The notes under the pieces: generated by a model
The model's database searches: none
Seen by the model: the letters and a program-made list of their open reading frames with translations, nothing else
Told to the model about the DNA's origin: nothing
NCBI RefSeq assembly: GCF_900450765.1
Contig: NZ_UGGU01000003.1
Location: 62,001-126,000 of the forward strand
Length of the DNA stretch: 64,000 bases
Direction: 5' to 3'
From: Fusobacterium necrogenes
Lineage (GTDB): Bacteria; Fusobacteriota; Fusobacteriia; Fusobacteriales; Fusobacteriaceae
Shown here: in pieces, positions 18,182-27,784 of the stretch
How the letters are laid out: each line of letters starts with the position of its first letter
Numbering within the stretch: position 1 is the first letter of the stretch
Translations under genes and position numbers: made by a program

Positions 18182-20314
18182 ATGAAAATAGAAAAAGAGT
18201 TAGAAAAATTAAAAGATATATTTAAAAATACAAAGGGAAAAGGATTAAAACTTGATGAGATAACTAAGATGTTAGGATGGTCTCCAAAATTTAAAAAGGA
18301 GAATAGAGAGATAATAGAGAAATGGGTAAGTGATGGTGAGCTTATCAAAAATAATAGAGGAAAGTATAATCTTCCAGAAACACAAGGATATATTAAAGGA
18401 GTATTCAGCATAATAAAGGATAGATTTGCCTTTGTAGATACTGAAGATGAGGGAATATTTATCCCTAAGAGTGGATTTAATGGAGCGCTTGATGGAGATA
18501 CAGTTTTTGTAAGACTTACAGCAGGAATGAAAGGAGATAGAAAAAAAGAGGGAGAAGTAGTAAGAGTAATCAGTAGAGATAAGGATATAGTTATAGGAAT
18601 ATTCCAAAAAAATAAGAACTTTGGTTTTGTAACTCCTACTCACTCTTTTGGTAGAGATATCTATATTCCATCTATAAGAATGAAAAACGCTGAAAATAAT
18701 CAGCTGGTAGTGGTAAGAATAACTTTCTGGGGAGATAATGAAAGAAAACCAGAGGGAGAAATTGTAGAGATACTTGGAAATCCATATGATACCAAAAATA
18801 TGATAGAGGCACTGATTATTCGAGAGGGAATGTCAGAAATTTTTCCAGCTGAAGCAATGGCAGAGGCTAGAAGAATACCTATGGAGATAGGGAAAAAAGA
18901 GTTAGAGGGAAGAAAGGATTTAAGACACTTACCTATTATAACAATAGATGGTGATGATGCTAAGGATTTAGATGACGCTGTCTATGTAGAAAAATTAAAA
19001 AATGGAAACTATAAACTGATTGTAAGTATAGCTGATGTATCTTACTATATTCCTGAAGGTTCAGCACTAGATAGAGAGGCATATAAGAGAGGAAACTCTG
19101 TATATTTAGTAGATAGAGTGTTGCCAATGTTTCCAAAGGAAATATCTAATGGTATCTGTTCTTTAAATCCTAATGAAGATAAACTCACTTTTACTTGTGA
19201 GATGGAAATAGATAAAAAAGGAAAAGTTATAGACTCTGATACATATAAATCAGTTATAAAAACAGCATATAGAATGACATATAATAATGTTAATAAGATG
19301 ATAGCTGGGGATGAGGAAACTTTAAAAACTTATGCTCCAATAAAAGATATGGTAATGGATATGTTAGAACTTTCTAAAATAATTAGAGAGGTAAAATATA
19401 AAAGGGGGAGTATAGATTTTGATATTCCAGAGATAAAACTTGTGTTAGATGAGAAGGGAAAAGTTGAATATATTAAAAGTAGAGATAGAGGGGAATCTGA
19501 AAGAATAATAGAAGATTTTATGATAGCTGCCAATGAAACAGTGGCAGAAAAACTTTTTTGGCTAGAGATACCTTCTGTATATAGAACTCATGAAAAACCA
19601 GATATAGAGAGAATAAAAAATTTAAATGAAACTCTGGCTAAGTTTAAATATAAAATACACTCTTTAGAGGAGATACACCCTAAGCAGTTTCAAAAAATAA
19701 TAGAAGATTCTAAAGAGAGAGGAATAAACCTATTAGTTCATAAGATGATACTGATGGCATTGAAACAAGCTAAGTATACAGTAGAAAATTATGGACACTT
19801 TGGACTTGCTTCAGGATACTATACTCATTTTACTTCTCCAATTAGAAGATATGCAGATTTAACTGTTCATAGAATTTTAAACTCTGTACTTCATGGTTAT
19901 CCAAATAAGAAAACTATTATAAAAAACATGGAGGAGTTACCAGTGACTTGTGCTCATATTTCTAAAACAGAGAGAGCAGCTATGAAAGTAGAAGATGAAA
20001 GCGTAAAAATTAAACTTGTGGAATATATGATGGATAGAATTGGGGAAGAGTATGATGCTACAATTGTTGGATTTAGTAATAAGAGAGTATTCTTTGAAAC
20101 AGAGGATCATGTAGAGTGTTTCTGGGATGTAGTTTCTGCTAAACATTACTATGAATTTGATGAGAAAGATTATGTAATGAGAGATACTGATACTGGCAAA
20201 TTTTATAGTATAGGTGATAGATATAAAGTAACTTTAGTAAGAGCTAGCTTATCAGAGTTAGAAATTGAAGTTACACCTAATTTTGTAATGGACGAGGGAT
20301 TAATTCTGAAATAG
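18182..20314 (+). CDS. rnr: Ribonuclease R
   Basis: A 710-residue 3'-5' exoribonuclease that degrades structured RNA and helps clear tmRNA-tagged transcripts. N-terminal helix-turn-helix (1-65), two cold-shock domains (about 66-200), the RNB domain with the catalytic Asp cluster in DGDDAKDLDDA (256-266), and an RNA-binding S1 domain near the C-terminus (IGEEYDATIVGFSNKRVFFET). AGGAGG precedes the ATG. A functional tie with smpB-ssrA upstream is known for the family; here they are 9 kb apart. The 217 bases after it hold the miaB promoter and a short relic-like ORF. Confidence 0.95.
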   Translation: MKIEKELEKLKDIFKNTKGKGLKLDEITKMLGWSPKFKKENREIIEKWVSDGELIKNNRGKYNLPETQGYIKGVFSIIKDRFAFVDTEDEGIFIPKSGFNGALDGDTVFVRLTAGMKGDRKKEGEVVRVISRDKDIVIGIFQKNKNFGFVTPTHSFGRDIYIPSIRMKNAENNQLVVVRITFWGDNERKPEGEIVEILGNPYDTKNMIEALIIREGMSEIFPAEAMAEARRIPMEIGKKELEGRKDLRHLPIITIDGDDAKDLDDAVYVEKLKNGNYKLIVSIADVSYYIPEGSALDREAYKRGNSVYLVDRVLPMFPKEISNGICSLNPNEDKLTFTCEMEIDKKGKVIDSDTYKSVIKTAYRMTYNNVNKMIAGDEETLKTYAPIKDMVMDMLELSKIIREVKYKRGSIDFDIPEIKLVLDEKGKVEYIKSRDRGESERIIEDFMIAANETVAEKLFWLEIPSVYRTHEKPDIERIKNLNETLAKFKYKIHSLEEIHPKQFQKIIEDSKERGINLLVHKMILMALKQAKYTVENYGHFGLASGYYTHFTSPIRRYADLTVHRILNSVLHGYPNKKTIIKNMEELPVTCAHISKTERAAMKVEDESVKIKLVEYMMDRIGEEYDATIVGFSNKRVFFETEDHVECFWDVVSAKHYYEFDEKDYVMRDTDTGKFYSIGDRYKVTLVRASLSELEIEVTPNFVMDEGLILK

Positions 20315-20437
20315 TATAAAGATAGTAGTGAAAAAATTACTTGATAAAGAATGATAACTATGAGGAAAATAATAGGGATTGATGTAGTTTAAGATATTAC
20401 AGCAATCTCTTTATTTAATTATAAAACTATTTTTTAT

Positions 20438-20466
20438 TTGAAAAATATATAAAAAACTGATAAAAT
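20438..20466 (+). promoter_or_regulatory. Candidate promoter of miaB
   Basis: TTGAAA (20438-20443), 17 bases, TAAAAT (20461-20466) preceded by TGA. It lies 65 bases before the miaB start codon. Confidence 0.6.
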
Positions 20467-20531
20467 TGTAAGATAAGTTATTTAGTTTAAAAATAAAAGA
20501 ATAAAAGTATCATTAATTGGGAGGAAAAATA

Positions 20532-21842
20532 GTGAAAAAAGCTTCAATCATAACTTATGGTTGTCAAATGAATACAAATGAAAGTGCTAAGATAAAAAAA
20601 ATGTTCCAAAATATGGGATATGAAATTACTGATAATATAGAGGAATCTGATATTACATTTTTAAATACTTGTACAGTAAGAGAAGGAGCAGCAACTCAAA
20701 TATATGGTAAATTAGGAGAATTAAAACATATAAAAGAAAATAAGGGAATGATAATAGGTGTGACTGGTTGTTTTGCTCAAGAGCAAGGGGCAGAGCTTAT
20801 AAAAAAATTCCCTCAAATAGATATAGTTATGGGAAATCAAAATATTGGGAGAATACCACAAGCTGTTGACGATATAGAGCATGGTGTAGATAAGCATCTT
20901 GTTTTTACCGATTATGAAGATGAATTACCACCTAGATTAGATGCTGACTTTGATTCTAAAAAAACAGCTTCAATTTCTATAAGTTATGGATGTAATAATT
21001 TTTGTACTTTTTGTATAGTACCATATGTAAGAGGAAGAGAGAGATCTGTTCCTATGTCGGAGATCTTGTATGATGTAAGACAATATGTTACAAAAGGTTA
21101 TAAAGAGATAATATTACTTGGCCAAAATGTAAATTCGTATGGAAAAGAATTTAAAAATGGAGATAACTTTGCAAAGTTACTAGATGAAATTTGTAAGGTA
21201 GAAGGTGATTTTATAGTGAGATTTGTGTCACCGCACCCTAGAGATTTTACTGATGAAGTAATAGATGTAATTGCTAAAAATGAGAAGATAGCAAGATCGT
21301 TACATCTTCCATTACAATCTGGATCTTCTAAAATACTCAAGGCTATGAATAGAGGTTATACTAAAGAGCAGTATATAGCTTTGGCAAATAAAATAAAAGA
21401 AAGAATACCAGGGGTAGCTCTTACAGCTGACATTATAGTTGGTTTTCCTGGAGAAACTGAAGAGGATTTTCAAGATACATTGGATGTAGTAAGACAAATT
21501 CAATTTGAAAATAGTTTTATGTTTATGTATTCTATTAGAAGAGGAACAAGGGCAGCTACTATGGAAGCTCAAATAGATGAAGCAGTTAAAAAAGATAGAC
21601 TTCAAAGATTAATAGATGTGCAGACTATTTGTTCATTGGAAGAGAGTAAGACATATGTAGGTAAGACATTTAGAGTATTAGTAGAAGGAGAAAGTAAAAA
21701 AAATAAAGAAGTACTAAGTGGAAGAACTTCTACTAATAAAGTGGTTCTGTTTAAAGGTGATAAATCATTAGAAGGAACATTTGTGAATGTGAAAGTAAAT
21801 GATTGTAAAACTTGGACATTGTATGGAGAAGTTGTAGAATAG
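20532..21842 (+). CDS. miaB: tRNA-2-methylthio-N6-dimethylallyladenosine synthase MiaB
   Basis: A 436-residue radical SAM methylthiotransferase acting on A37 of tRNAs. The N-terminal UPF0004 domain has three cysteines that hold the auxiliary cluster (YGCQMN, LNTCTVR, GCFAQE). The radical SAM core has CNNFCTFC, the CxxxCxxC motif. A C-terminal TRAM domain (about the last 60 residues) follows. The start is GTG 20532, seven bases after GGGAGGA; an in-frame TTG at 20517 overlaps that site. The gene runs into the rho leader with only 23 bases between. Confidence 0.95.
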   Translation: MKKASIITYGCQMNTNESAKIKKMFQNMGYEITDNIEESDITFLNTCTVREGAATQIYGKLGELKHIKENKGMIIGVTGCFAQEQGAELIKKFPQIDIVMGNQNIGRIPQAVDDIEHGVDKHLVFTDYEDELPPRLDADFDSKKTASISISYGCNNFCTFCIVPYVRGRERSVPMSEILYDVRQYVTKGYKEIILLGQNVNSYGKEFKNGDNFAKLLDEICKVEGDFIVRFVSPHPRDFTDEVIDVIAKNEKIARSLHLPLQSGSSKILKAMNRGYTKEQYIALANKIKERIPGVALTADIIVGFPGETEEDFQDTLDVVRQIQFENSFMFMYSIRRGTRAATMEAQIDEAVKKDRLQRLIDVQTICSLEESKTYVGKTFRVLVEGESKKNKEVLSGRTSTNKVVLFKGDKSLEGTFVNVKVNDCKTWTLYGEVVE

Positions 21843-21865
21843 AAAGAGTTAATATCGAGGTGGGT

Positions 21866-23113
21866 ATGGACAGATTGGATAAGTTTCTTTTAAAGGAACT
21901 TTTAGAGATAGCGAAACAACTAGGGTTGACACTGAAGGTTGGAGCAAAAAAAAATGAAGTAAAGGAGCTCATAGAAGAGGATATTAGCAGTAAAGAAAAT
22001 ACGGATATAGCTTGGGGAACTTTAGAGGTTCTCCCAGATGGTTATGGCTTTTTACGAGAAACCAGTGTGGAAAAAGATATATATGTTTCAGCTTCTCAAG
22101 TAAGAAGGTTCAAGTTAAGAACTGAAGATAAAGTTGTAGGAGAGGTAAGAGAACCTTCAGGAGATGAAAAAAATTATGCACTGAAAAAAGTTTTGTTAAT
22201 AAATGATGGAACTTTAGAAGCAGCTGAATCAAGAGTGCCTTTTGAAGAACTTATACCAGCATATCCTACAGAGAAATTTATATTAGAAACTGATGAAAAA
22301 AATATTTCAGGAAGAATTATAGATTTGATAGCTCCGATAGGAAGAGGGCAAAGAGCACTTATAATTGCTCCACCAAAAGCTGGAAAAACTATGTTAATAA
22401 GTAATATTGCAAACTCGATTATGAAAAATAATAGGGATGCCGAGGTATGGATACTATTAATAGATGAAAGACCAGAAGAAGTTACAGATATAAAAGAGAC
22501 TGTAATAGGAGCCCAAGTATTTGCTTCAACTTTTGATGAAGATCCTAAAAATCATATAAAAGTGACAGAAAGTATACTTGAAAGAGCTAAAAGAAAAGTA
22601 GAAAATGGTGAAAATGTAGTAATACTAATGGACTCATTGACTAGATTAGCAAGAGCTTACAATATTGTGATGCCTTCTAGTGGAAAATTAATATCTGGAG
22701 GAATAGATCCAACAGCTCTTTATTATCCTAAAAATTTTTTTGGAACAGCAAGAAATATTAGAGGTGGAGGAAGTTTGACAATAATTGCTACAGTCTTAGT
22801 CGATACTGGAAGTAAGATGGATGACATAATTTATGAAGAATTTAAGTCAACAGGTAATTGTGATATACATTTAGATAGAAACTTAGCAGAATTGAGATTA
22901 TTTCCAGCAATAGATATTCAACGATCTGGAACGAGAAAAGAGGAATTATTAATTTCTAAAAAGGAGTTAGAATCAATTTGGAAGATAAGAAGACATCTTA
23001 CAAAATTTGATAAAGCTGAAAGTTTAAAGAGATTGGTAGATACATTGAAGAGTACTCAAAGTAATAAAAGCATGTTAGAACAGTTTGAAAAAGGGGTAAA
23101 AGATGAAAGGTAA
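21866..23113 (+). CDS. rho: Transcription termination factor Rho
   Basis: A 415-residue hexameric RNA-dependent ATPase. It has the N-terminal Rho_N helical domain ([20 protein letters not shown]), the RNA-binding CSD ([16 protein letters not shown]...) and the ATPase with Walker A in [10 protein letters not shown] and Walker B in [16 protein letters not shown]. The RNA-binding loops LTRLARAYN and GGSLTIIAT are also present. The RBS GAGGTGGG sits 6 bases before ATG 21866. A longer reading frame to 21812 is not supported. It overlaps the next gene by 11 bases. Confidence 0.97.
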   Translation: MDRLDKFLLKELLEIAKQLGLTLKVGAKKNEVKELIEEDISSKENTDIAWGTLEVLPDGYGFLRETSVEKDIYVSASQVRRFKLRTEDKVVGEVREPSGDEKNYALKKVLLINDGTLEAAESRVPFEELIPAYPTEKFILETDEKNISGRIIDLIAPIGRGQRALIIAPPKAGKTMLISNIANSIMKNNRDAEVWILLIDERPEEVTDIKETVIGAQVFASTFDEDPKNHIKVTESILERAKRKVENGENVVILMDSLTRLARAYNIVMPSSGKLISGGIDPTALYYPKNFFGTARNIRGGGSLTIIATVLVDTGSKMDDIIYEEFKSTGNCDIHLDRNLAELRLFPAIDIQRSGTRKEELLISKKELESIWKIRRHLTKFDKAESLKRLVDTLKSTQSNKSMLEQFEKGVKDER

Positions 23114-24095
23114 AATAAGCTTATTAGTAGTATTAATTATAACTTTTTACATCGGGATATTGGTAGGAACTCCTTTTAAAGCTGAGGTAGTAGATTTGAA
23201 ACAATTTACTGACTATTATGAAGAGGGAGCAGCTGAAAATGGAGGTTGGGAGGTACAAAAAGATAACTTTTATACCTTTTCTAGAGAATATTCTTTAATT
23301 GGAGAAGAGGGTGGAGGTGTTCAAGAGTTACCTAAAATAGATGAGAATGATATACCTGAAAAGAAAACTTATATAGTTCAAAAGGGAGATACTTTATCAG
23401 AAATAGCTGAAGCTTATAATATGGGGCTTAGTGTTCTTATGGCTAATAATCCAGGTGTTTCAGCTAGTAATTTAAGAGTTGGACAAGAGATTACTGTTCT
23501 TACAGGAAATGGAATTTTTTATAAGGTTTCTAAAGGAGATTCTTTAAGTAAAATAGCTGAATTATTTAAAGTCGATGTAGAAGAAATCAAAAAAATAAAT
23601 AAACTAGATTCTAATATGGTTCAATTGGGAGATGTATTATATATAAAAAATCCTAATGTTACTAAATATCTAGGAAGTAGAAGTCCAAATATTGATAATA
23701 GAAGCAATCTTGGATTTATTATGCCGATAAAATATACTGGGATAACTAGTCCATATGGAAACAGATTTCATCCAGTTTTAAAAAGATATATTTTTCATGC
23801 AGGTGCTGATTTAAGAGCACGTTTTATACCGCTATATGCTTCGAAAGAGGGAAAGGTTACTTTTGCTGGGAGCATGAATGGCTATGGGAAAATAATAATT
23901 ATTCAACATAGTGGTGGATATGAAACTAGATATGCTCATCTTGATAAAATTGGAGTGAGAAAAGGTCAATATGTAAAAACAGGTGAATTAATTGGAAAAA
24001 CTGGACAAAGTGGAAGAGTAACAGGGCCACATTTACATTTTGAACTTAGAAAGAATGGAAAGACTTTAAATCCGATGAGATATATGCCAAAATAA
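23103..24095 (+). CDS. LysM-M23 peptidoglycan metallopeptidase
   Basis: A 330-residue envelope protein with an N-terminal membrane anchor ([19 protein letters not shown]). Two LysM peptidoglycan-binding repeats follow: [19 protein letters not shown] (about 92-136) and [19 protein letters not shown] (about 138-183). A C-terminal M23 domain has the zinc ligands in FHAGADLRA and HLHFEL. It would cut peptide cross-links or, if catalytically weak, activate amidases as NlpD/EnvC do; the motifs HxGAD and HLHFEL are complete, so catalysis is likely. It overlaps rho by 11 bases, and ispG follows 18 bases on. Confidence 0.9.
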   Translation: MKGKISLLVVLIITFYIGILVGTPFKAEVVDLKQFTDYYEEGAAENGGWEVQKDNFYTFSREYSLIGEEGGGVQELPKIDENDIPEKKTYIVQKGDTLSEIAEAYNMGLSVLMANNPGVSASNLRVGQEITVLTGNGIFYKVSKGDSLSKIAELFKVDVEEIKKINKLDSNMVQLGDVLYIKNPNVTKYLGSRSPNIDNRSNLGFIMPIKYTGITSPYGNRFHPVLKRYIFHAGADLRARFIPLYASKEGKVTFAGSMNGYGKIIIIQHSGGYETRYAHLDKIGVRKGQYVKTGELIGKTGQSGRVTGPHLHFELRKNGKTLNPMRYMPK

Positions 24096-24113
24096 AGGTA
24101 GAGAGAGGAAGTT

Positions 24114-25175
24114 ATGAGTAGAGTAGTAAAGATAGGAAACCTTTTAATTGGAGGAGGGAATCCAATAGTTATACAATCTATGACTAATACTATAACAAGT
24201 GATATAGAAGCAACAGTGAGTCAAATAAAAAAGTTAGAAGCTGTTGGTTGTCAAATGGTAAGAATGACAATAAATAATGAAGGGGCGGCTAAGGCTATCG
24301 AAAAAATAAAAAAAAGAGTAAATGTTCCGTTGTGTGCTGATATTCATTTTGATTATAAATTAGCTCTTTTAGCAATGGAGAATGGAATAGATAAACTTAG
24401 AATTAATCCTGGAAATATAGGTTCTGATGAGAATGTTAAAATTGTAGTGGAAAAGGCGAAAGAAAGAAATATACCTATAAGAATAGGAGTAAACTCTGGT
24501 TCTATTGAAAAACATATACTTGAAAAATATGGAAGACCGACTGCTGATGGAATGGTAGAGAGTGCTATGTATCATATAAATTTATTAGAAAAAAATGGAT
24601 TTAATGATATAGTGGTATCGTTAAAAGCAAGTAATGTTAAGATGATGGTAGAAGCTTATAGAAAAATAAGTGAGCTCATTGATTATCCATTGCACCTTGG
24701 AGTTACAGAGGCAGGAACTGCTTTTCAAGGAACAGTGAAGTCCGCAATTGGAATAGGATCATTATTAGTAGATGGGATAGGAGATACTATTAGAGTATCT
24801 CTCACAGAAGATCCAGTAGAGGAGATAAAAGTTGCTAAGGAGATATTAAAAGTTTTAGGACATATGGAGACTGGAGTGGAGATAATATCTTGCCCTACTT
24901 GTGGAAGGACAGAAATAGATTTGATAGGACTTGCAAAAAAAGTTGAAAAAGAGTTTGAAACTGAAGATAGAAAGATAAAAATAGCAGTAATGGGTTGTGT
25001 AGTAAATGGACCTGGAGAGGCTAAAGAGGCTGACTATGGTGTAGCTGGGGGAAAAGGAGTTGGAGTTCTGTTTAAAAAAGGACAGGTAGTTAAGAAGGTA
25101 ACTGAATCTGAAATATTAGTTGAGTTGAAAAAATTGATAGAAGAAGATGAAGTATTTAGAAATAATGGGAAGTAG
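24114..25175 (+). CDS. ispG: 4-hydroxy-3-methylbut-2-en-1-yl diphosphate synthase IspG
   Basis: A 353-residue 4Fe-4S enzyme of the non-mevalonate isoprenoid pathway, converting MEcPP to HMBPP. The TIM-barrel half has [26 protein letters not shown] and LRINPGNIG. The C-terminal half has the cluster cysteines in [11 protein letters not shown] and [22 protein letters not shown]. The start follows AGAGAGGAAG. In this order (rho-peptidase-ispG) there is no obvious pathway partner. It ends 25 bases before the ECF promoter. Confidence 0.96.
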   Translation: MSRVVKIGNLLIGGGNPIVIQSMTNTITSDIEATVSQIKKLEAVGCQMVRMTINNEGAAKAIEKIKKRVNVPLCADIHFDYKLALLAMENGIDKLRINPGNIGSDENVKIVVEKAKERNIPIRIGVNSGSIEKHILEKYGRPTADGMVESAMYHINLLEKNGFNDIVVSLKASNVKMMVEAYRKISELIDYPLHLGVTEAGTAFQGTVKSAIGIGSLLVDGIGDTIRVSLTEDPVEEIKVAKEILKVLGHMETGVEIISCPTCGRTEIDLIGLAKKVEKEFETEDRKIKIAVMGCVVNGPGEAKEADYGVAGGKGVGVLFKKGQVVKKVTESEILVELKKLIEEDEVFRNNGK

Positions 25176-25200
25176 AGATAGGCCTCTAATAAGAAATTTT

Positions 25201-25228
25201 AAACTTTTTTTAGTGGAGTGACGTCTAA
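25201..25228 (+). promoter_or_regulatory. SigmaE-like (ECF) autoregulatory promoter
   Basis: AAACTTTTT (25201-) with a 16-base gap to GTCTAA (25223-25228). In sigmaE-type promoters the -35 has an AACTT core and the -10 has GTCTAA/TCTAA at 15-17 bases, and both elements fit here. It lies 28 bases ahead of the ECF start codon, suggesting the factor drives its own operon. The match is to the family consensus, not proof of use. Confidence 0.55.
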
Positions 25229-25255
25229 ATTAGAAAATGTGAGGGATAAAAATTG

Positions 25256-25705
25256 ATGGACTTTGATGAGATTTTCGAGGAGTATTTTGATAGGATATAT
25301 TACAAAGTTTTAGGGGTAGTAAAAAATCCTGAAGATGCTGAAGACATATCTCAGGAAGTTTTTATGAGTGTTTATAGGAATTTGAAGAGTTTTCGTTCAG
25401 AGAGTAATATATATACTTGGATATACAAGATTGCTATAAATAAAATTTATGATTTTTTTAGAAAAAGAAAGATAGAGTTAGATATTAATGAAGAGATACT
25501 TATGTTAGAAGATAACACTAATATTGATACCCCTATTTTTTTAGAGGAGAGGTTAAAATTGATCTCACTAAAAGAAAGAGAAATTGTAATTTTAAAGGAT
25601 ATATATGGATATAAATTAAAGGAAATAGCTGAAATGAAAGGAATAAATATTTCTACAATAAAATCTATATATTATAAGGCAATCAAGGATATGGGAGGAA
25701 ATTAA
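25256..25705 (+). CDS. ECF-family RNA polymerase sigma factor
   Basis: A 150-residue sigma70-family factor with only regions 2 and 4. Region 2: EDAEDISQEVFMSVYRNLKSF...IYTWIYKIAINKIYDFFRKRK (about 25-80). Region 4: LKEREIVILKDIYGYKLKEIAEMKGINISTIKSIYYKAIKD (about 102-147). ECF factors respond to envelope stress and are usually held by an anti-sigma factor encoded next door. ATG 25256 is used, behind GAGGGATAAAA; an in-frame TTG precedes it. The next gene begins 1 base after its stop. Confidence 0.9.
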   Translation: MDFDEIFEEYFDRIYYKVLGVVKNPEDAEDISQEVFMSVYRNLKSFRSESNIYTWIYKIAINKIYDFFRKRKIELDINEEILMLEDNTNIDTPIFLEERLKLISLKEREIVILKDIYGYKLKEIAEMKGINISTIKSIYYKAIKDMGGN

Positions 25706-25706
25706 A

Positions 25707-26027
25707 ATGACATCACCAAAAGATAGAGTAAAGGCTAATATATATAAAGAGTTATTTGAACAAGAGAAAAGAAGGAACAAAAGGAAATCTATATTTTCTT
25801 TGTCATTATTTTTTCTAGGGATGATTGCAAGTTCTACTTATCAAACATCTTTTAAAGAAACTCCAATAGAATCGACTTTAGACTATGCATTAAATACAAA
25901 TACAGTCAAAGTAAATGACAAAAAAAATGACTTATCAATGGAACATTTCTTTAGTTCAAATTTTTTTGATGATAAAAAAATAGAAATAGATGCTGATGAT
26001 TTATTTGGCTTAGATACTCAGATATAG
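25707..26027 (+). CDS. Small single-pass membrane protein, possible anti-sigma factor
   Basis: A 106-residue protein with a basic cytoplasmic N-terminus (1-28), one membrane helix (about 29-46, FSLSLFFLGMIASSTY) and an acidic periplasmic tail. This topology and its place directly after the ECF gene suggest an anti-sigma or membrane sensor, but I see no HxxxCxxC zinc motif or other known anti-sigma domain. Its cytoplasmic part is short for an anti-sigma domain, so a regulatory adaptor is also possible. The function is not established from sequence. Confidence 0.6.
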   Translation: MTSPKDRVKANIYKELFEQEKRRNKRKSIFSLSLFFLGMIASSTYQTSFKETPIESTLDYALNTNTVKVNDKKNDLSMEHFFSSNFFDDKKIEIDADDLFGLDTQI

Positions 26028-26039
26028 TGGAGGATATCA

Positions 26040-26441
26040 ATGAAAAAAATTATCTATTTTTTTATAAGTTTATTAAGTTCACTAACAATGTTTGCATCTG
26101 AAGGATTAGGAATAGTTTCTGATGAAGATTTTTTAAAGGTTGGAGTTACACCAGAAAATGTGGAAAAAGCTAAGGTAATGGTCGATAAAGTTAGCATAAA
26201 TTATAAAATGTTGATATTAGAGAAAAAGCAGTTAGAACTAGAGGTCAATAAATATGTGTTAGAAGGGGCAGAAACAAATCTTGAAAAGATAGATGCACTT
26301 TTTGACAAAATAGGAGATATAGAAGCAGCTATTTTGAAAGATAGGATAAGAAGTCAAATAGAGATGCAAAAATATATTACTCAAGAACAGTATCTTAAAG
26401 CTAGAGATATTGCAGTAAGAAGATTGAATACCCCAAAGTAA
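26040..26441 (+). CDS. Spy/CpxP-like periplasmic protein
   Basis: A 133-residue exported protein: signal peptide MKKIIYFFISLLSSLTMFAS, then an all-helical domain with heptad patterning and a closing helix ITQEQYLKARDIAVRRLN. That layout resembles Spy/CpxP/ZraP proteins, periplasmic chaperones or stress sensors made under envelope-stress control. The canonical LTxxQ motif is not clear, so assignment is by fold-like pattern and by third place in the ECF operon. It starts 12 bases after the previous stop, with GGAGG upstream. Its transcript ends at the next terminator. Confidence 0.65.
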   Translation: MKKIIYFFISLLSSLTMFASEGLGIVSDEDFLKVGVTPENVEKAKVMVDKVSINYKMLILEKKQLELEVNKYVLEGAETNLEKIDALFDKIGDIEAAILKDRIRSQIEMQKYITQEQYLKARDIAVRRLNTPK

Positions 26442-26455
26442 AGTAGAATTTTATA

Positions 26456-26498
26456 ACTGTACCTAAAATCTTAAAAGGATAGAGGGTGCAGTTTTTTA
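26456..26498 (+). terminator. Terminator of the ECF operon
   Basis: ACTGTACCT pairs with AGGGTGCAGT with one G-U and a small bulge, separated by a ~20-base loop, followed by TTTTTT. Confidence 0.65.
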
Positions 26499-26506
26499 TT
26501 AGATAC

Positions 26507-26535
26507 TTTACTTTATAAAAAAAGTATGATATATT
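26507..26535 (+). promoter_or_regulatory. Promoter of the ATP-grasp/esterase operon
   Basis: TTTACT (26507-26512), 17 bases, TATATT (26530-26535), with TGA immediately ahead of the -10. The gene begins 45 bases downstream behind GGGAGGG. Confidence 0.6.
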
Positions 26536-26579
26536 AAGCTTTAATAGATAAAAAATCAGAGTATTAAGGGAGGGATTTT

Positions 26580-27770
26580 ATGAATTTTATTTTTATTTCA
26601 CCAAATTTTCCAAAAAGTTATTGGAATTTTTGTAGAGGATTAAAAAATAATGGAGTTAACACTCTAGGAATAGGAGATGCTGATTATGACTTTTTAAGTG
26701 ATGAGTTAAAAGAATCATTAAATGAGTATTACAAAGTATCTTCTTTAGAAAACTATGATGAAGTGTACAGAGCTTGTGCTTATTTTGCTTTTAAGTATGG
26801 AAAAATTGATTGGTTAGAATCAAATAATGAGTACTGGTTATTAAGAGATGCACAACTTCGTACAGATTTTAATATTACATCTGGTTTAAAAAATGATAAG
26901 ATAGCTGGAATAAAATATAAAAGTAAAATGAAAGAGTTTTATGAAAAAGCTGGAGTGAAAACAGCTAGGTATCATATGGTTTCAACTTTTGAAGAGGGAA
27001 AAAAATTTACTGATATGGTAGGATTTCCAGTTGTAGTAAAACCTAATAATGGAGTTGGAGCAGCAGCTACTTATAAATTAAGAGATGAAGGAGAGATGAA
27101 ATTTTTCTATGATAATCTAGGAGAAGAGGAGTATATCATGGAGGAATTTATCAATGGAGAGCTTCTTTCTTATGATGGAATAGCTGGTAGAAATAGGGAG
27201 ATTATTTTTGAGACAGCTCATGCATATCCAGTACCAATAATGGAGATAGTAAATAATGGAATGGATGTTATGTATTATTCTTTTAGAGAGATTCCAGAGG
27301 ATTTAAAAGAAGCAGGAAGAAGAGTAGTACAAACTTTTGATACTAATAGTAGATTTTTCCATTGTGAATTTTTTAGATTATTAGAAGATAAACCTGGATT
27401 AGGAAATAAAGGGGATATTATAGGATTAGAAGTAAATATGCGTCCACCTGGAGGATATACACCAGATATGATGAACTTTGCAAATGATATAGATGTATAT
27501 CAAGTTTGGGCAAATATGATAACTTATAATAAAGGATTCTATAATAAAGATTCTAGACCATATTGTTGTGTTTATGCAGCAAGAAGAGATGGATATAGAT
27601 ATGTTCATAGCATAGATACAGTATTAAATAGATATAAATATAATATTGTAATGAAAGAGAGAATGCCTGAAGTTTTATCTGGAGCTATGGGAAATGATAT
27701 GTTAACAGCTAGATTTCCAGAGCAAGAGCAAGCTATGGAATTTATTGATTTTTACTTAAAAAAGATGTAA
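26580..27770 (+). CDS. ATP-grasp family ligase-like protein
   Basis: This 396-residue protein has a pre-ATP-grasp N-terminus (FIFISPNFPKSYWNFCRGLKNNGV) and an ATP-grasp fold: FPVVVKPNNGVGAAATY (phosphate loop, about 155-171), EEYIMEEFINGELLSYDG, and the Mg-binding end IIGLEVNMRPPGGYTPDM. Such enzymes join a carboxylate to an amine or thiol through an acyl-phosphate. The substrate is unknown; it does not match a biosynthetic carboxylase or synthetase I can name. Two esterase-fold proteins follow with gaps of 14 and 9 bases, so the three likely work together. Confidence 0.82.
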   Translation: MNFIFISPNFPKSYWNFCRGLKNNGVNTLGIGDADYDFLSDELKESLNEYYKVSSLENYDEVYRACAYFAFKYGKIDWLESNNEYWLLRDAQLRTDFNITSGLKNDKIAGIKYKSKMKEFYEKAGVKTARYHMVSTFEEGKKFTDMVGFPVVVKPNNGVGAAATYKLRDEGEMKFFYDNLGEEEYIMEEFINGELLSYDGIAGRNREIIFETAHAYPVPIMEIVNNGMDVMYYSFREIPEDLKEAGRRVVQTFDTNSRFFHCEFFRLLEDKPGLGNKGDIIGLEVNMRPPGGYTPDMMNFANDIDVYQVWANMITYNKGFYNKDSRPYCCVYAARRDGYRYVHSIDTVLNRYKYNIVMKERMPEVLSGAMGNDMLTARFPEQEQAMEFIDFYLKKM

Positions 27771-27784
27771 CTAGGGGGAGTTTT

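Noticed and set aside
18076-18643. Minus-strand frames opposite yqeK and rnr
   Set aside because: Shadows with low-complexity Ser/Phe/Ile composition; no start signals.
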